This document shows, in pieces, positions 11,961 through 24,639 of a stretch of DNA of 64,000 bases. The notes below the pieces were generated by a model. That model was not told the origin of the DNA, did not search any database, and saw only the letters and a list, made by a program, of their open reading frames with translations. Source of the DNA: Symsagittifera roscoffensis (lineage: Eukaryota; Xenacoelomorpha; Acoela; Convolutidae); assembly GCF_963678635.1 (NCBI RefSeq), contig NC_087069.1:46208276-46272275 (forward strand), in the 5' to 3' direction. A program made the position numbers and the translations under genes. Numbering within the stretch: position 1 is the stretch's first letter; each line of letters begins with the position of its first letter.

Positions 11961-13404
11961 AAGAACCTATAAGAAGCGATGCTATGTATTAAACTTTTGT
12001 GTTCAATGCAGTGTTTTGTGGTTGTTTTTTTTCTATAAAAATGCGTTAAACTTCAAATGCGATGCAAGGATTTATATAAATTCCTTGAATTTTTTTGCTC
12101 GATAAAAACTAATTTTTTCTGAAGATTCAGTAGGTTTCACCATTGTTTCAGGAAGATAAAGCGCTGTTGTAAAAAGTAAAATCATCTAAGAAAATGAATA
12201 GTTGGACGAATTATGCCAAATGTTATCGTGTTTAAAAGTTTTTCAAAAAAAATTCATTTTTTTTAGACAAAAAAAATCAATTTCTGCCCAAAATTCTTAC
12301 CATTGACTTACCATGAACCAAAAAACTAATTGCATAACCTTCATTTCACAATCTACACGTGATTAACCAATTAGCCGAAATTTTTGCGAAATTTTAGCCG
12401 ATATTTCCACAATATCGAAAAAATACTTTTTTTTCTTACCATTCTCTCACACAAACCATGAAGCCTTGCGAATTCTTTTCCCTACTTTAATACATTGTAG
12501 ACTCTTTATCCAATGTTAACGCATAGCTTGGAGACCGGATGTTCTCTTCCCTATCTTAAAACAAGTGGGTCTCCAAAGACGCCCCCCGCATTTTAGCCTC
12601 AACATCTACTACTCCAGTTTCTGTCAAAAAAAAACTGGTTTAAAAAGTGAAAATGATCACAGATAAATGAAATATTTTGTCAGCACAAAAAAAAGATACT
12701 GTTTCTTGACTAGAACAAATGTCTGGCTTTGAAAGAATTTTTTCAAACCCAAGTGCAGAAACATGCGTTCAAAAATGAATATTATCCCGCCTTAAAAAAA
12801 CTCATCGCTAAATCTTGCATCCAGGTTTTCGGAAATTTGTATAGTTTAGAGGATACTTTATTTTGTACATGAATATTAGTTTTAAATTTTTCAATTTTCT
12901 TCAATTTGTTTGGATTTACTTTGATTTTACAGGTTTACTTAGGAGTTGTGGCACGGTTATAAACAAGGGAGAACAACTCCTACCTCACTGATTTCACATT
13001 TCTTGTCATTCCCTGTCCAAATCCCACTCGCCTGTGGGCATTCCATTTATCACCTAACCCTCAAACTTAATATCAAGTAAACGGGGGGATGTAAGAAGAG
13101 AAGGGTCAAAAGAGGGGGCGGGGTAAAAGATTTAGGCACCCATCGCTAACTCGCTAATTCATCGCAATTGTCGGATTTCCATCAACGAATCAGTGCTAAT
13201 TCGGCACTGAAATTTGCGATTTGTTTAACTTTTGCGATTTGTTTGCAGGTGAGGTCTAGCGTAAAACACTTGATGTCTATCACTTTTTTTCAAATATCTA
13301 TCGCTAAATCACTGTGCGAAATCAATCCGGGAATTTTTTAATCGTTAACTATACTTAGATCAAAAATCTAACCGGACTACTGTGTAACCATCATTCTGTT
13401 TCAG
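11961..13404. other. AT-rich non-coding stretch
   Basis: I see no supported gene here. The sequence is AT-rich with short low-complexity runs. A slightly more GC-rich patch at 13060-13140 carries a GGGGGGATG run. If the helicase-like gene at 13405 has earlier exons (its Walker A exon is missing), they should lie here or have been displaced by the Polinton-like relic upstream. I could not identify a convincing candidate. Confidence 0.4.
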
Positions 13405-13549
13405 ATTTTGAACTGCGCCAAAACAGCACAGAAATAAAAAGCGAACTAGCACCGACAAAAGAACAGCTTGAAGTTGTTGAGAATTGTCTATGCCGAGCAC
13501 AATTGCTTATGTTTGACGAATATGGCTCGAGTCAGAACAGCGAAGTGAA
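13405..13549 (+). CDS. Helicase-like gene copy 1, internal exon with Walker B
   Basis: This is a candidate 145-bp exon between a TTTCAG acceptor (ends 13404) and a GTATGG donor (13550). It reads TKEQLEVVENCLCRAQLLMFDEYG in part: a hydrophobic strand ending in Asp-Glu, as expected for helicase motif II. The exon leaves two bases (AA). The next exon (15327) supplies one base, so the phase matches the open frame downstream. A decayed copy of this exon lies at about 19480-19610, upstream of the second helicase-like ORF. Duplication of both parts supports the joint gene model. The upstream exon with Walker A is not seen. The model needs transcript proof. Confidence 0.55.
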
Positions 13550-13874
13550 GTATGGCATTATAATTTTGATTTTTAGTTGACATTGCAAAATTTTTCGCGC
13601 TTAATTTTTAGTTTCAAGCTTTTCATTTGAAAAACGAATTACACTATTTCTGGTAGGACAAACATTTTCAGGTTCTTCAAACTTTTTCTAGGTTCCGCAA
13701 ACATTTTTTTAGCTTCCACAAAAACCATAGCTGATGAGTGGTAGAGTTGCATCCTTAATCATGTATCTCTTTCCACGTTTGAATTTCTTTTCAGGCGTGG
13801 TCGAAAAACTTAAGAATGATTGAATTGAGACGTTCGTGATGTAGAAGCAATCTTTTGTTCAACTAGACCACAGC

Positions 13875-14966
13875 CCTGATGGTGTCCAATTTTGATTGAT
13901 CCCTGTTGATTTACAAAAATTGGCTTCCTTAGTTTTCTTAAGTCTTGAAAAATGTTCCATCCTCAACGTTGTCAGTTTGTTATGTTATCTAATGTAACCA
14001 TATAAAAAAGAATGCTTTGCACTTCCCGAGTTTTGGGTTATCAAAGTTGCAAGATAATTCGAAAACTATCAAATTGCAACTAAAATCAAAAAAATTTTCC
14101 TATTTGAAATTAAAAAAAGTCCTGCAAAATCCTGTTGTAAATCTTAGTTTGGTCAGTTGAGATCTGGCGAACGTTTTGAAGACTTGAGCAGTTTAATAGC
14201 CTTTAGATTTTCTTCATCCGCTGAGCACGACCTGCAAGACTGGTACATATTGATCATTTCTCTCACAGCTTCCCTCAGAAATCACAGCTTCCCTCAATCA
14301 TGACAGAATGGCTACCCCACTCTCGACCACAATGCAGTCAATGATGATTGCGGCTTCGTCCAAGAACGTGGCCAGATAGCTGCCTCGTCTCGAAAATCTT
14401 TCTCTGTCGTCAGTTCGTCCCATAGATCAGCTTCCAGAATGTTTTAATTATCTTCCTCTCGAGAAGAATTTTTTGGTGTTCAATTATGAAAAATCAACGT
14501 AAAACTCGACCAAAAATGTAATGAAGAGTGTTGCTGTTACAACTGAACGAAACATGAAGGTTGAAACATTCATCGGATTATTTTGGAAATTAATTTTGCG
14601 TGTCGTGTTCAGCGGATGGAGACAATCTAAAGGCTACTAAACTGCTCAAAATTTCAAAACGTTCACCAGATCTCAGCTGACCAAACTAAGAGTTACAACA
14701 GGATATTGCAGGACTTTTTTTTATTTCAAGCGGAAAAACTTTTTTGATTCTAGTAGCAATTGATAGTTTTCAAATCATCTTGCAACTTTGGAAATCCGAC
14801 CCTCGGGAAGTGAGAAAACATTTTTTTAATAAAAATACAATAGTTAACATAACAAACTGACAAGGTTGAGGATAAAACAATTTTCAAGGTTTAAGAAAGC
14901 TAATGCAACCAATTTTTGTAAATAAAGAAGGATCAATCAAAATTGGACACCACCAAATATGACTAA
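13875..14966. mobile_element. Foldback/MITE element with about 360-bp inverted repeats
   Basis: The left arm (about 13880-14235) and right arm (about 14590-14960) are inverted copies around a spacer of about 350 bp. The outer ends share GGTGTCCAATTTTGATTGATC (left, from about 13881; right, as its reverse complement ending near 14955). Inner landmarks are CAGTTGAGATCTGG versus CCAGATCTCAGCTG, and TTTAGATTTTCTTCATCCGCTGA versus its inverse. The spacer has no coding potential. The element sits in the intron of helicase-like copy 1 and has no counterpart that I could see in copy 2. The target duplication is not clear. Confidence 0.75.
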
Positions 14967-15326
14967 ATAATTTTTTAGCTACAGTTCATTGTTATTGTAT
15001 ACATTTTTCATCTGTGACAGGTTTTTCTTTTAAATAAGAAAAAATTCAAAACATTTTTTTGGGTTTTTATCAACATTTATTTGGTACACAAAAAAAGTAC
15101 AATCAATGCTTTATTCTAATGACCGATCTTGTTGATTTTAAGGCTTTGATCGTAGTGGAAACGCAACATCTAAGACCCAAGTTGGCTAAAAAATATTAAA
15201 AATTGATTTCAAAAATTGGCGTCTCTGGTTATCCAACAGTTTAAATATTGAATTCAATCATTAAGAACAAGCCAGTATAAAATTTAATAAGGTAATCTCA
15301 TGATTGAAATATTTCTCTTCGTGGAG

Positions 15327-17466
15327 CACGGAATTTTATGTTCCGCTACACTCTTTGAAGAAGGATCAGCATTGCATATTGTTCAGTTCCGAGAACCTAA
15401 AAATTACTCAGCTGGCCGACAGTTATCGGTTTACTTCGCTAAACGCTAATCTCAGATCAACTTGCGAAATCATCAGTTTTGTAGAGAGTTATAGAAAAAA
15501 TTCTCTGCTTAAAAAAAAACCCGAAATTGAATGCAAACCCGCCCACAACTTCCATGGCGAGCCAGTAGATGTTCGAAGATGCACTAACGAGTTTGACTTT
15601 GTACGGAATAGTATCGAAACTATTGAAGAATATCTTGCACACTCTAGAGGTTTGGCATTCCTTCCAGTTATAACAAGTATTCCCGAACATATGTTGTCAT
15701 GGATATCTTCAAGTTTGGCTGCGAAACAAATTAAAGTTGATCGTTGTGAAAGTTTGTATAACAAAACTCTTGATACAACCCTGAAAACTTTGCCCTCTGT
15801 TTATTTTTTTGATATTCAGGGGCTTGAAGGCGTAGAGTTTGCTGTAGCTGTGATTTTGCTTTATGACAGTGGATATGGAGATGGTCGAGCGCAGCTTTTT
15901 TTTCATAATATTATTACCCGTGCATGCACAAAACTAGTTTTTGTTAAAGCTGCAGAGAAAAAATTGGAAAAACGAGAGCGAACGAAACTAATTAATTTAG
16001 CTCTTGAAGAAAAATTAAAATTAGAGCTCGAAGGAATGGAACCCAGCTCAATCTTGTTTTTGGTTGGAACCAATTTTGAATTCAGTTTTGTTACACCTAT
16101 TTCACAATCGAAATTAAAGGAACGAAATATCTGTTTGCCGAAGATTGAAGGAGTTCAACACTTTGAAGGGCCCAACGATGTCATAATTCTCCAGAAAGAA
16201 GACCTGTATAGAAAGAAAGATGTGAAAGCATTGATTACAGCTGGAATGAAATCAATTATAATTGTCGGTGGAAAATTTTTTAGAGACTTGCAAAAAAGGT
16301 TTTACTTCTATACTGATTCTGTTCTTAGTAGCCAGTTGTACTCTGGACAATTTCAAATCGCAAATTTTACTTACATCTATGATACTGATGGTGGTTTTTC
16401 ATCTCATCTCGACCGTTTTCTTACCGAAACAGACAGTAAAAAAACTGGTGAATTGCAAACTCTGAGCGGAATTGACGAAGATTCTGAAGTTGACGAGCTG
16501 CTTTGTTCGAACGAGCCGTACTTTAAGTGGAAGAACTGGAAACAAAAAGCCAGTGAGTCTAGTCGATTGCTTTTGCCAAGCTCTCTTGTCTCAAATTTAT
16601 ACTCAAATGTTGAAGCATTATTGAACAACGAGCAACGAAATTACTATCTTAGTCCAGCACCTAATACTGTTTCATTTTCACAGTATCGAAAAGTTTTGGT
16701 CAAGATATCTAACAGTTTACTGAAACTATATTCGAGTGAAATTTCAAAACCAAGTTATATCTTAAAAAACTTAAATGTAGCGCCTGACGAAGTTTATTCC
16801 TTCCAATGGTTTGCTTTTGAAGCACTTAGTAGAGCTGAAAAGGTAATCGAATTTCACCCGCTTCGTGTTAAAACTTTCCATAGAATTTACCGAGTGATCA
16901 AAATTGTGCAAGCCAAACAAAAGAAGGATGTTCAAGCAAAACAAGTAGTGTCAGAAGATGATTTACGATCAGGATTACGACATCTTGAAAAAATTGAAAA
17001 TTTTCCAGATCGAATTTTGTCGCAAATTTATGATCTGTATTTGTTTCAACGGGAACATTATGAAGATGAAATTATTTTAAATAAAAAAAATGCAAAACAG
17101 GAACAAATAGTCCAGAATGTTTGCGAACTGTCGACACTTTTTCTTGCTCATATCAAAAAAATGGAAGTTGAAGAAGAATCAATTCAAACTCGTTTAGAAT
17201 CATTTCAAATTATTTTGAGGTTCGTAATTCACCGACCTATTCGATTTGCTCTGGAAGCATTAGAGTGGAATCCGACTCATAAACCAGCGCTGGAGGCACT
17301 GAACGAATCATTCTCCTTCTTTGCTACTATACTTAACGAAATTTACAACATAGCTTCAAAAATCGAGAAAAGAGAGACTTTAAATGGAAACAGATTTCAA
17401 GATCACTTTCTAGACTTCTGTTCTCTGATCAACAATGAACAGCTTCTCAAAGTGCCATTACTTTGA
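15327..17466 (+). CDS. SF1-helicase-like protein copy 1, last exon
   Basis: This is an open frame of about 712 codons ending in TGA. The frame is closed by a stop at 15301-15303 and has no early ATG. I take it as a last exon starting after GTGGAG at 15326, in phase with the exon at 13405-13549. Helicase superfamily 1 (UvrD/Schlafen-type) RecA2 motifs follow in order: QHCILFSSEN (motif III position), LNANLRSTCEIISFV (motif IV, N-x-RS), LEGVEFAVAVILL (motif V, GLEF type) and IITRACTKLVFV (motif VI, TRA). These are all in the first 220 residues. The remaining 490 residues are mainly helical, with a conserved WNPTHKPALEALNESF block near the end. It is probably an ATP-dependent nucleic-acid enzyme or a regulatory relative. 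A close paralogue is at 22221-24341. Confidence 0.65.
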
Positions 17467-19470
17467 ACTCGAAGTCCCATTTTCTACAAAAAAAAACACA
17501 GAAACTAGTTTGAAAAATACAGCGCATTTTCCTTACATTCGTTTTTACTCGGAAATATTAAGTTTATATAAAACTGCTCATAATTAACACTTACATAAAT
17601 TTGGTTAGAAAAAAGTTTTCTTAAGATAACGGCTGTATTTTAAAAGCTGTTAAGATTGCCCAACCATCCATTCATCTGAGAACGCACAGAAAACGTTGAT
17701 TTGCACTGACTGCCATATAAAGGTACAAATCAAAGTTTAAAAATGAAGCCAGAATAAAGAGTATATACGTGAGAGCTATCGAAATGGGGGAATGGGATGG
17801 GTCTTATTGTGGGGTTGAAAATGAAGCGCGAAAATGAAGGGTTGAAAAAATCAGTGTCTATCAAATTCATTTGATTGCTTTTCTGGAACATATTAGAAGT
17901 TGTCAGCGCTAAATTTGAGAACCCGGTTAATTTGTTATAAAGCTCCTTTTTTCATTTTTTTAACCACTTTCAAGATAATTAACATTTCTTTCCTCAGGTA
18001 AAATCAGTTTCAAACACAAGATTATATCTTGATTAAGCCGACAAATACGGCTAAAATAGTTTTGATAAAAAGATGTTTTATATAAAATACCTGCTGTTAT
18101 TTAATGCTGTTAAAAATCCGCATCTCTCCGCTCACTGCGTGAGAGTATAAAAAAGGCTAAATTACACTGAAAGCCCTGTATATTTCAATTCAAAACTCAA
18201 ACAATAAGCAAGATGGGTACGCACGTGCGAACGCTCAAAGTGAAAGGGATGGAGAAGTGGTGGGGTTGAAAATGAAGAGCTATCATTTTATGTAATTAAA
18301 ATTTAATTTTTCGCTTTTTAAAACTTTTTGTCAGTTTGAAAAACAAGGTTGTTTTGTCTTGAATAAACTAACAAAAATAGCAAAAACATAAACTCACTAT
18401 AAACACCCAACTTTGTGCGCCGCAGGTAAATTTTTGAAAAAAAAAGCTAAAAGGCGGCTTTTCTTCTCTTTATGGACAATTTTGACCTTGTGCTCGCCTC
18501 AAAAGTAGCATAAGTTGGCGTCAAGTTGTTTCTGGAAAAAAATTAGTGTCGGTTGGCCAAATATTGTCCTAAAATGATAGTAAAGGTGGACTCTTTTGAG
18601 GTCAAACCTCTGAGGTGAAGATGTACGGATTGCCACGGCTCTAAAAGAACCAAATCAACGGTTAAGTGTTTGAAAATTTTGTACCTAGTTACGAATCCCC
18701 CGCCTATCTTCTGCAAAAGGGGAAAAGTTAAAAGATCAATTTTTCTTATAAACAATATAAAGCGAACGAGACAGTACATTCTTTGAATATAGGCATTTAA
18801 AACTGAGAAAGCGGTCTAAAATAACTTTGACTCGAAACACTCCNNNNNNNNNNNNNNNNNNNNNNNNNNNNNNNNNNNNNNNNNNNNNNNNNNNNNNNNN
18901 NNNNNNNNNNNNNNNNNNNNNNNNNNNNNNNNNNNNNNNNNNNNNNNNNNNNNNNNNNNNNNNNNNNNNNNNNNNNNNNNNNNNNNNNNNNNNNNNNNNN
19001 NNNNNNNNNNNNNNNNNNNNNNNNNNNNNNNNNNNNNNNNNNNTCTCGAATTCTAGAACTATAATGTGAAATCAGTTTCAATTTGACTTGTGCTCTGGAA
19101 CTTTCTTTGGGCTCGTTTTAGTCTACAAGAGCTCGTAGAAAAAATGAAGGAGAAGTGATCACAGACTTCAAATTTAGGCAAGTTTATCGATAATACTCAC
19201 ACCTGGAGAAAACTGAGTCTGATCATGTGTAAAAAAAAAATCAACAATTGAGTTAAAAGAGGAAATCAAGTACTAATTCTTAGCAAAATAAAACGATTGT
19301 CTCTGAAAAAATTGGGTCAAGACAGTTTGAAGAATTATGAGTTTGAAATAGAACGTGAAATAATTTCAATTAAAAAAATTAGGTTAAGGAAAAAAAATTA
19401 TAGAACTTGTGCTGAACTATAATTCAGTGGTAGTTTTTCAGCTTGATCAACAGATCAAAACAAACTAAAG
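17467..19470. other. Downstream duplicated flank of helicase-like copy 1
   Basis: There is no gene in this stretch. Several parts match the DNA after copy 2. CCCATTTTCTACAAA..AAAACT near 17475 matches 24390. GTGGGGTTGAAAATGA near 18262 matches 24552, and a related stretch is near 17811. TGTCAGTTTGAAAAA near 18329 matches 24622. GGTCTAAAATAAC near 18815 matches 25063. The segmental duplication therefore includes about 1.4 kb of 3' flank. The sequence gap 18844-19043 interrupts it. Confidence 0.6.
18844..19043. other. Assembly gap of 200 N
   Basis: Exactly 200 undetermined bases. The round number suggests a scaffolding gap whose true length is unknown. Distances between the two helicase-like copies should be read with this in mind. 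Confidence 0.99.
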
Positions 19471-19615
19471 GAGCAGTCACAAAATAAAGGAGCAGCAACG
19501 AAAGAAAAAATCGCTCAAAATCTTTGAAAAATGTCGCGACTGAGCTCAATTGCTTATGCGTGACAATTTTACCTCGATTCAAAACAACGAAAAGAAGAAT
19601 GGCTGTACAAATTAG
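19470..19615 (+). pseudogene. Decayed Walker-B exon of helicase-like copy 2
   Basis: The sequence aligns by eye with the exon at 13405-13549. ACGAAAGAAAAAATC matches ACAAAAGAACAGCTT, then GAGCTCAATTGCTTATGCGTGACAATT matches GAGCACAATTGCTTATGTTTGACGAAT. CAAAACAACGAAAAGAA matches CAGAACAGCGAAGTGAA. The frame has a small indel and stop codons, and the position of the GT donor reads GA (GAATGG). The long last exon of copy 2 is nevertheless fully open. Either the exon is dead and copy 2 is expressed another way, or copy 2 is a recent pseudogene. Confidence 0.5.
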
Positions 19616-22220
19616 GCGTATAGTTTTTCATATTTTCTTCAGGCTTCTAACCTAGAAACGATTACAAAATTTTTGCTTGGTCAAAAACGTTTACGTTCTA
19701 GAAAACTTTTCGCTAATTCACAACAAGCCGAACCAATTGTTCGTTAGGATGGATCAAACTGAGCGTTTTGTTCCAAAAGTTCCCTATTTTTCAGGGGGCT
19801 CTTAAGATTAAGAAAATTTTACACTTTGAGAAAAATGACTACAACAGTTTAAAAAAGCTACATTTATTATTTGAGTCTTCAAATTGATTATTCAGATTGC
19901 GTTCAAAACATTCGAAAAAAGCAAGCATCGAACATATTCTGGATGTTTGCTCCGAACGGAAGCAGGAGACACAGAGAATTTTGATTGTATATTTTTTCTT
20001 TTTACTCATAGTAGCACTGTATAGATCTTCCAAAACGCAGCAAGGGCAAAAACATGTTGCAGAATTAACTTGCTATGTGAAAATCTTCCATAATTTGAAA
20101 AGCAAGCGTAGCTTTTCGAGATCTTTTGAAGTTTAATCTGCAACCAGTGTAGCTCGGTTACAGCTGGGGCTTTTTGATTTCTATGTTTCAAGCAGCAAAC
20201 GCGACCAGCTGCCTTCTGAGTGCGCGGAAGATTATAATTCCGATCAGCTGTCACACCAAAACAGTGGGTGTACAGTAATCAAGCTTTCACATAACAAAAT
20301 AGCTAGCTAGATGAGCAGCGTTTTCAGATGATAATATTTACATATTTCACAGAGCTGTTTGGTTTCCAATATTATAGTCTCGTTACATGATTTCATTTTT
20401 CGTTCATTGATCATCAACAATGACACCATAGCTTCTGCTTTCATTTCTTTAATTCCACCTAGAATTGTCCTTTTTTGAGATGAAACTTTCGGTATTGATT
20501 TCAGTGATATGATAGTAATCAGTTTTCAACAAATTATGGGCTAGTCAAAAAGAAGCTAAGACATCTTCACAACTTTCAATCCGCCAATAACTTTTTCAAT
20601 AATCAATATCGAGAGCCCGAAAAAACGACCCAAAAATGTGTATAATTGGCTGTCGTCGTCATGTTTTTAGTAAGTCACATCAATTTGTATCAGTACATCT
20701 CAAATAGAAGAACAAAACTGAACATAAGGAGTCCCAATACAAAACCCGCTTGCACCAATCTTTTCACCTGCATTGGTCCCCCTCGCATAACACTCAATTA
20801 TGTACGAAACCGGTTAGTAAACTTGCCCCTTGTGTTCGACCTATTTTGCAAACTTGAAACTAGAGAACTGTGATGCAGAGTAACGAAACACACACTCATA
20901 TAATAATTGCTATGCAATAGAACATTTTCCTCTTTATAAATCTGTGCAGCTTTAAAGGATGTGGTTTTCGGGAGGAAAATTCTAGTTTAAAGCTTAGATA
21001 AGTAAGCAGGCTAGGTTAAGCCTACTTGCAACTACTCTGCAGCTTTTGTTACTTATTTTTTCTATCTTGCTGAGTATAGATACGTTTGAATTAAAAGGAA
21101 CAACTTTTTTGCGGAGGAGCCTCGAAAAATCTAACGCAATCAAAAAATTTAGTCATGAGGCTTTTTGATAATGCAATTAAAAGAAAAAGATTTCTTGGAA
21201 AAGGGAGACTAGTCATTCGGATGATGTGCGGTGCAATTCCAAATCATGAGTCACTTCTGTGTCAGGTGCAATTAACCGAATCTCTTGAATTCTTTCGTAC
21301 ACAAGGGCCACCCTGTTGAAAATATCCAATTTGTTGGAAAAAAAACATCTTTTTAACAAGTTTATCATAACAAAGAGGCTCGCTCTTCGGCTCTTTTTGA
21401 TAAAATTATACAATTAAAACATACGGTAAGATAGGATCAATATTTGAAAACTTTTACAAATATCCACAAATATGATTTGGAAGCTTTGTTGAATAAAATA
21501 AAAAACACTCTAGCAGCCATGATTTCCATCTCTGTAAAGAAAATTTATACAGCTGGATTTTTTGCGTTTCACTGTTATTTTATGAAATAAAAATGCAGAT
21601 GTTATCAACTTCAAACACATCAACTTTTGACGGAGTGAATAAGGCTGCTGCTTTTTCAGTACTTCTTTATTTAACTCTGCTTTCCAACCAAAACTTTCAA
21701 AAACACTTTAGGAACCAGTTGTTAAGGGTGAGACTACAAGACTCGGCTATAATTTTTTTGAAACCTTTATCGAAACTTATTTCATATACGTAAAAATATG
21801 ATAGAAGATTTTTTCATACGACCAGATTTGTTGATAATGAGGCTAGGGACAGGTGAAGGGTTAACGCTGGGAAGATAAGGTAAACACAATAACTAATACT
21901 CGAAATGGCTAGATTTTTCATTCACTGATTTAAAATTTTATTAAAATTTGAAATTTTGTTTTTGGAAATTTAATCAAAATTTACTTCGTACAAGTAAAAA
22001 CACACGGACATTGACTTGATAAAAGTAATTTTCGTTAAAATTAATGCTTGGCACGTAAAGTAAACCCGAAAACTAAGCTCTAAGTTGTTAGATATTTTCA
22101 TATACTGATTTCAAAAAAAATGCATCTTGATTAAATAATTAACTAAATGATAAGTCAGCAATTAGAAAATTTGATTGGTAATAAGTTACACTTATGATGA
22201 AAATACTTCTTTTCGTAAAG
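19616..22220. other. Intron or intergenic DNA before helicase-like copy 2
   Basis: I see no supported gene. Short open frames at 19897-20136 and 20646-20873 have no domain and no paralogue in copy 1. The sequence is AT-rich. If the gene model of copy 1 holds, this stretch corresponds to the intron 13550-15326 but is longer and lacks the foldback element. Confidence 0.4.
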
Positions 22221-24341
22221 CATCCGAGCACAGTGTGTGCCGCTAGAAAATTTGAAGAAGGATCAGCATTGCATATTGTTCAGTTCTGAACACCCAAAAT
22301 TGTTTAAGCTGGCCGACTATTATCAATTTGCTTCGCTAAATTCTAATCTCAGATCAACTTGCGAAATCATCCGTTATGTTGAGAACTATAGAAAAGAGTG
22401 TTCAGCAACGATCGAAATTGAAAGCAAAACCGCTCACAACTTCCATGGCGAGCCTGTAGATGTTCGAACTTGCAATGGCGAGTTTGATTTCGTGCAGGAG
22501 AGTGTCAGAACTATCGAAGAATATCTTGAACATTCTAGAGGTTTGGCATTCCTACCAGTTATCGAAAGCGTTCCCGAAGATATATTGTCACGATTATCTT
22601 CAGTTTTGACTGGGAAACAAATTAAAGTTGACTCTTGTGAAAACTTATATGACAAAACCACAGACACAACCCTGAAAGCTTTGCCCTCCGTTTGTTTTTT
22701 TAATTATGATCAAATTGACGGCTTAGAGTTTGCTGTAGTTGTGGTTTTGTCTTATGACAATAAAGAAGTCCAAAAAGGCTGGGTGCATTTTTTCCACAGA
22801 ATTATTACCCGAGCATGCGCAAAATTAGTTATTGTTCATGCTAAAGACAAAAAACTGAGAAAACAAGAGATTCAGAAACAATTGAGCGTAACTTTTAGAA
22901 ATTTTGTACAATCAGATCTCGAAATTGCCGAACCCAACTCACTCGTATTTTTTCTCGGAACCAATTTGGATTTCGACTTTATTACACCTATTTCAAAATC
23001 GAAATTAAAAAATCAAAATATCTGTTTGCCGAAGATTGAAGGAATTCAACACTTCAAAGGGCCCAATGACGTCATCATTCTCCAAAAAGAAGACCTGTTT
23101 AGGAATCAAGATGTAGAAGAATTGATTACTGCTGGGTTGAGACAAATATTTATTGTTGGTGGACGTCAATTTAATTCCTGGGAAACAATATTTTACATGC
23201 AAACTTATATGATTCTTAGTTGTGCGTTGTATTCTGAGCACTTTGAAATCAAAAATGTGTTTTACATTGTTACTGATGATGCTTCTCCTCTGCAACTCGA
23301 CCAATTTCTTACAAAAACAGGGAACAGAAGCGGTAACAGTAGTTTTTATGAGTTGAAAAAACTGAGCGGAGTTGACGAAAATTCTGAAGTTGAAGAGCTG
23401 CTTCGTTCCAACGGAGAGCCATACTTTAAGTGGGAGAACTGGGACCAAAAAGCCAAGGAGTGTGGTCGATTGCCTTTTTCAAGCTCGGTCATACACAACT
23501 TTTACAGCGATTTTTTCAAATTTGTGGATACAAAGTTAACAATTAACAAACTTGGTCAAACACCTAACATTGCCTCATCGATACAGAATGTGAAGGCTGT
23601 GAATAAGATAAATAACAGGCTGCTAAAATTATATTTGAGTGAAATTTCGAAACCAAGTTACATCTTTAAAAACCTAGTGGTGGCGCCTGGCGAAATGTTT
23701 TCCTTCCAATTCTTTGCTTTTCAGGCACTTGATAAAGCTGGTTTTTTAGTCAAATGTCACCCACGTAATGTTAAAACTTTCCATCGAATCTACCGAGTGA
23801 TGGAAATTGTACGAGCCAAACAAGCAAACGGTGTTGAAGCAAAACACGAAGTGGCAACAGATGATTTAAAACATGAACAAACGTTTGGATTACGACATAT
23901 TGAAGAGATTGAAAACTCTCCAGAGCCGGATGTTTCACAAAAATATGGCCTGTATTCTTTTCAACGGGAAAATTATGAAAAAGAAAATAATGAAAACAAT
24001 TTAAACGCAAAAAGGGAACAGTTAGCCGAGACTGTTTGCGAATTGTCGACATTTTTTCTTGCTCGCACCAAAGCGAAGGAAGTTCAAGAAGACTCAATTG
24101 AAGCTCGCTTACAATCATTTCAAAGTTTGCTGAAGTTCGTAATTCAGCAACCTATTCGATTCGCTCTCGAAGCATTGGAGTGGAATCCGACTCACAAACC
24201 AGCGCTGGAGGCACTGAACGAATCATTTTCATTCTTTGCAATTATACTAAACGAAATTTATAACATAGTCACAAAAATCGAGAAAAGAAAGAATTCACAT
24301 GGCAACAGATTTAATGAACAGACTAGACCTGATCTCTGATC
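22221..24341 (+). CDS. SF1-helicase-like protein copy 2, last exon
   Basis: This paralogue of 15327-17466 has an open frame of about 706 codons to a TGA at 24339-24341. The in-frame stop TAA at 22216-22218 lies just before the predicted acceptor CGTAAAG|C, which has the same phase as copy 1. The same motifs are present: QHCILFSSEH (III), LNSNLRSTCEIIRYV (IV), IDGLEFAVVVVLSYD (V, here with the canonical GLEF) and IITRACAKLVIV (VI). The C-terminal WNPTHKPALEALNESF block is identical to copy 1. Conservation of frame and motifs over 700 codons after considerable divergence suggests selection, although the upstream exon looks broken. The likely substrate is nucleic acid; the pathway is unknown. 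Confidence 0.6.
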
Positions 24342-24639
24342 AACAATGAACATCTTCTTGTAGCGCCAACATGAACTCAAAATCTCATTTTCTACAAAAC
24401 GCAAAAACTAATTTGACAAATACGGCGCAGTTTCCTTGTAGTCGTTTTTTTATTCGGATTTCTAATTTAACACATAATTCAAGTCAAAATTCAAAAATTA
24501 AGCAAGAAAAGTATTCGGTGAGAACCCTCAGAAGTAAAGGTACGGGGAGGGGTGGGGTTGAAAATGAGGCGTTACCGTTTTAATATAATCAAAATTTAAG
24601 TTTTTGCTTTTTAAAAGGTATTGTCAGTTTGAAAAAAAG

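Noticed and set aside
18797-19081. Open frames running through the N gap
   Set aside because: The translated part is undetermined sequence, so no coding claim is possible.
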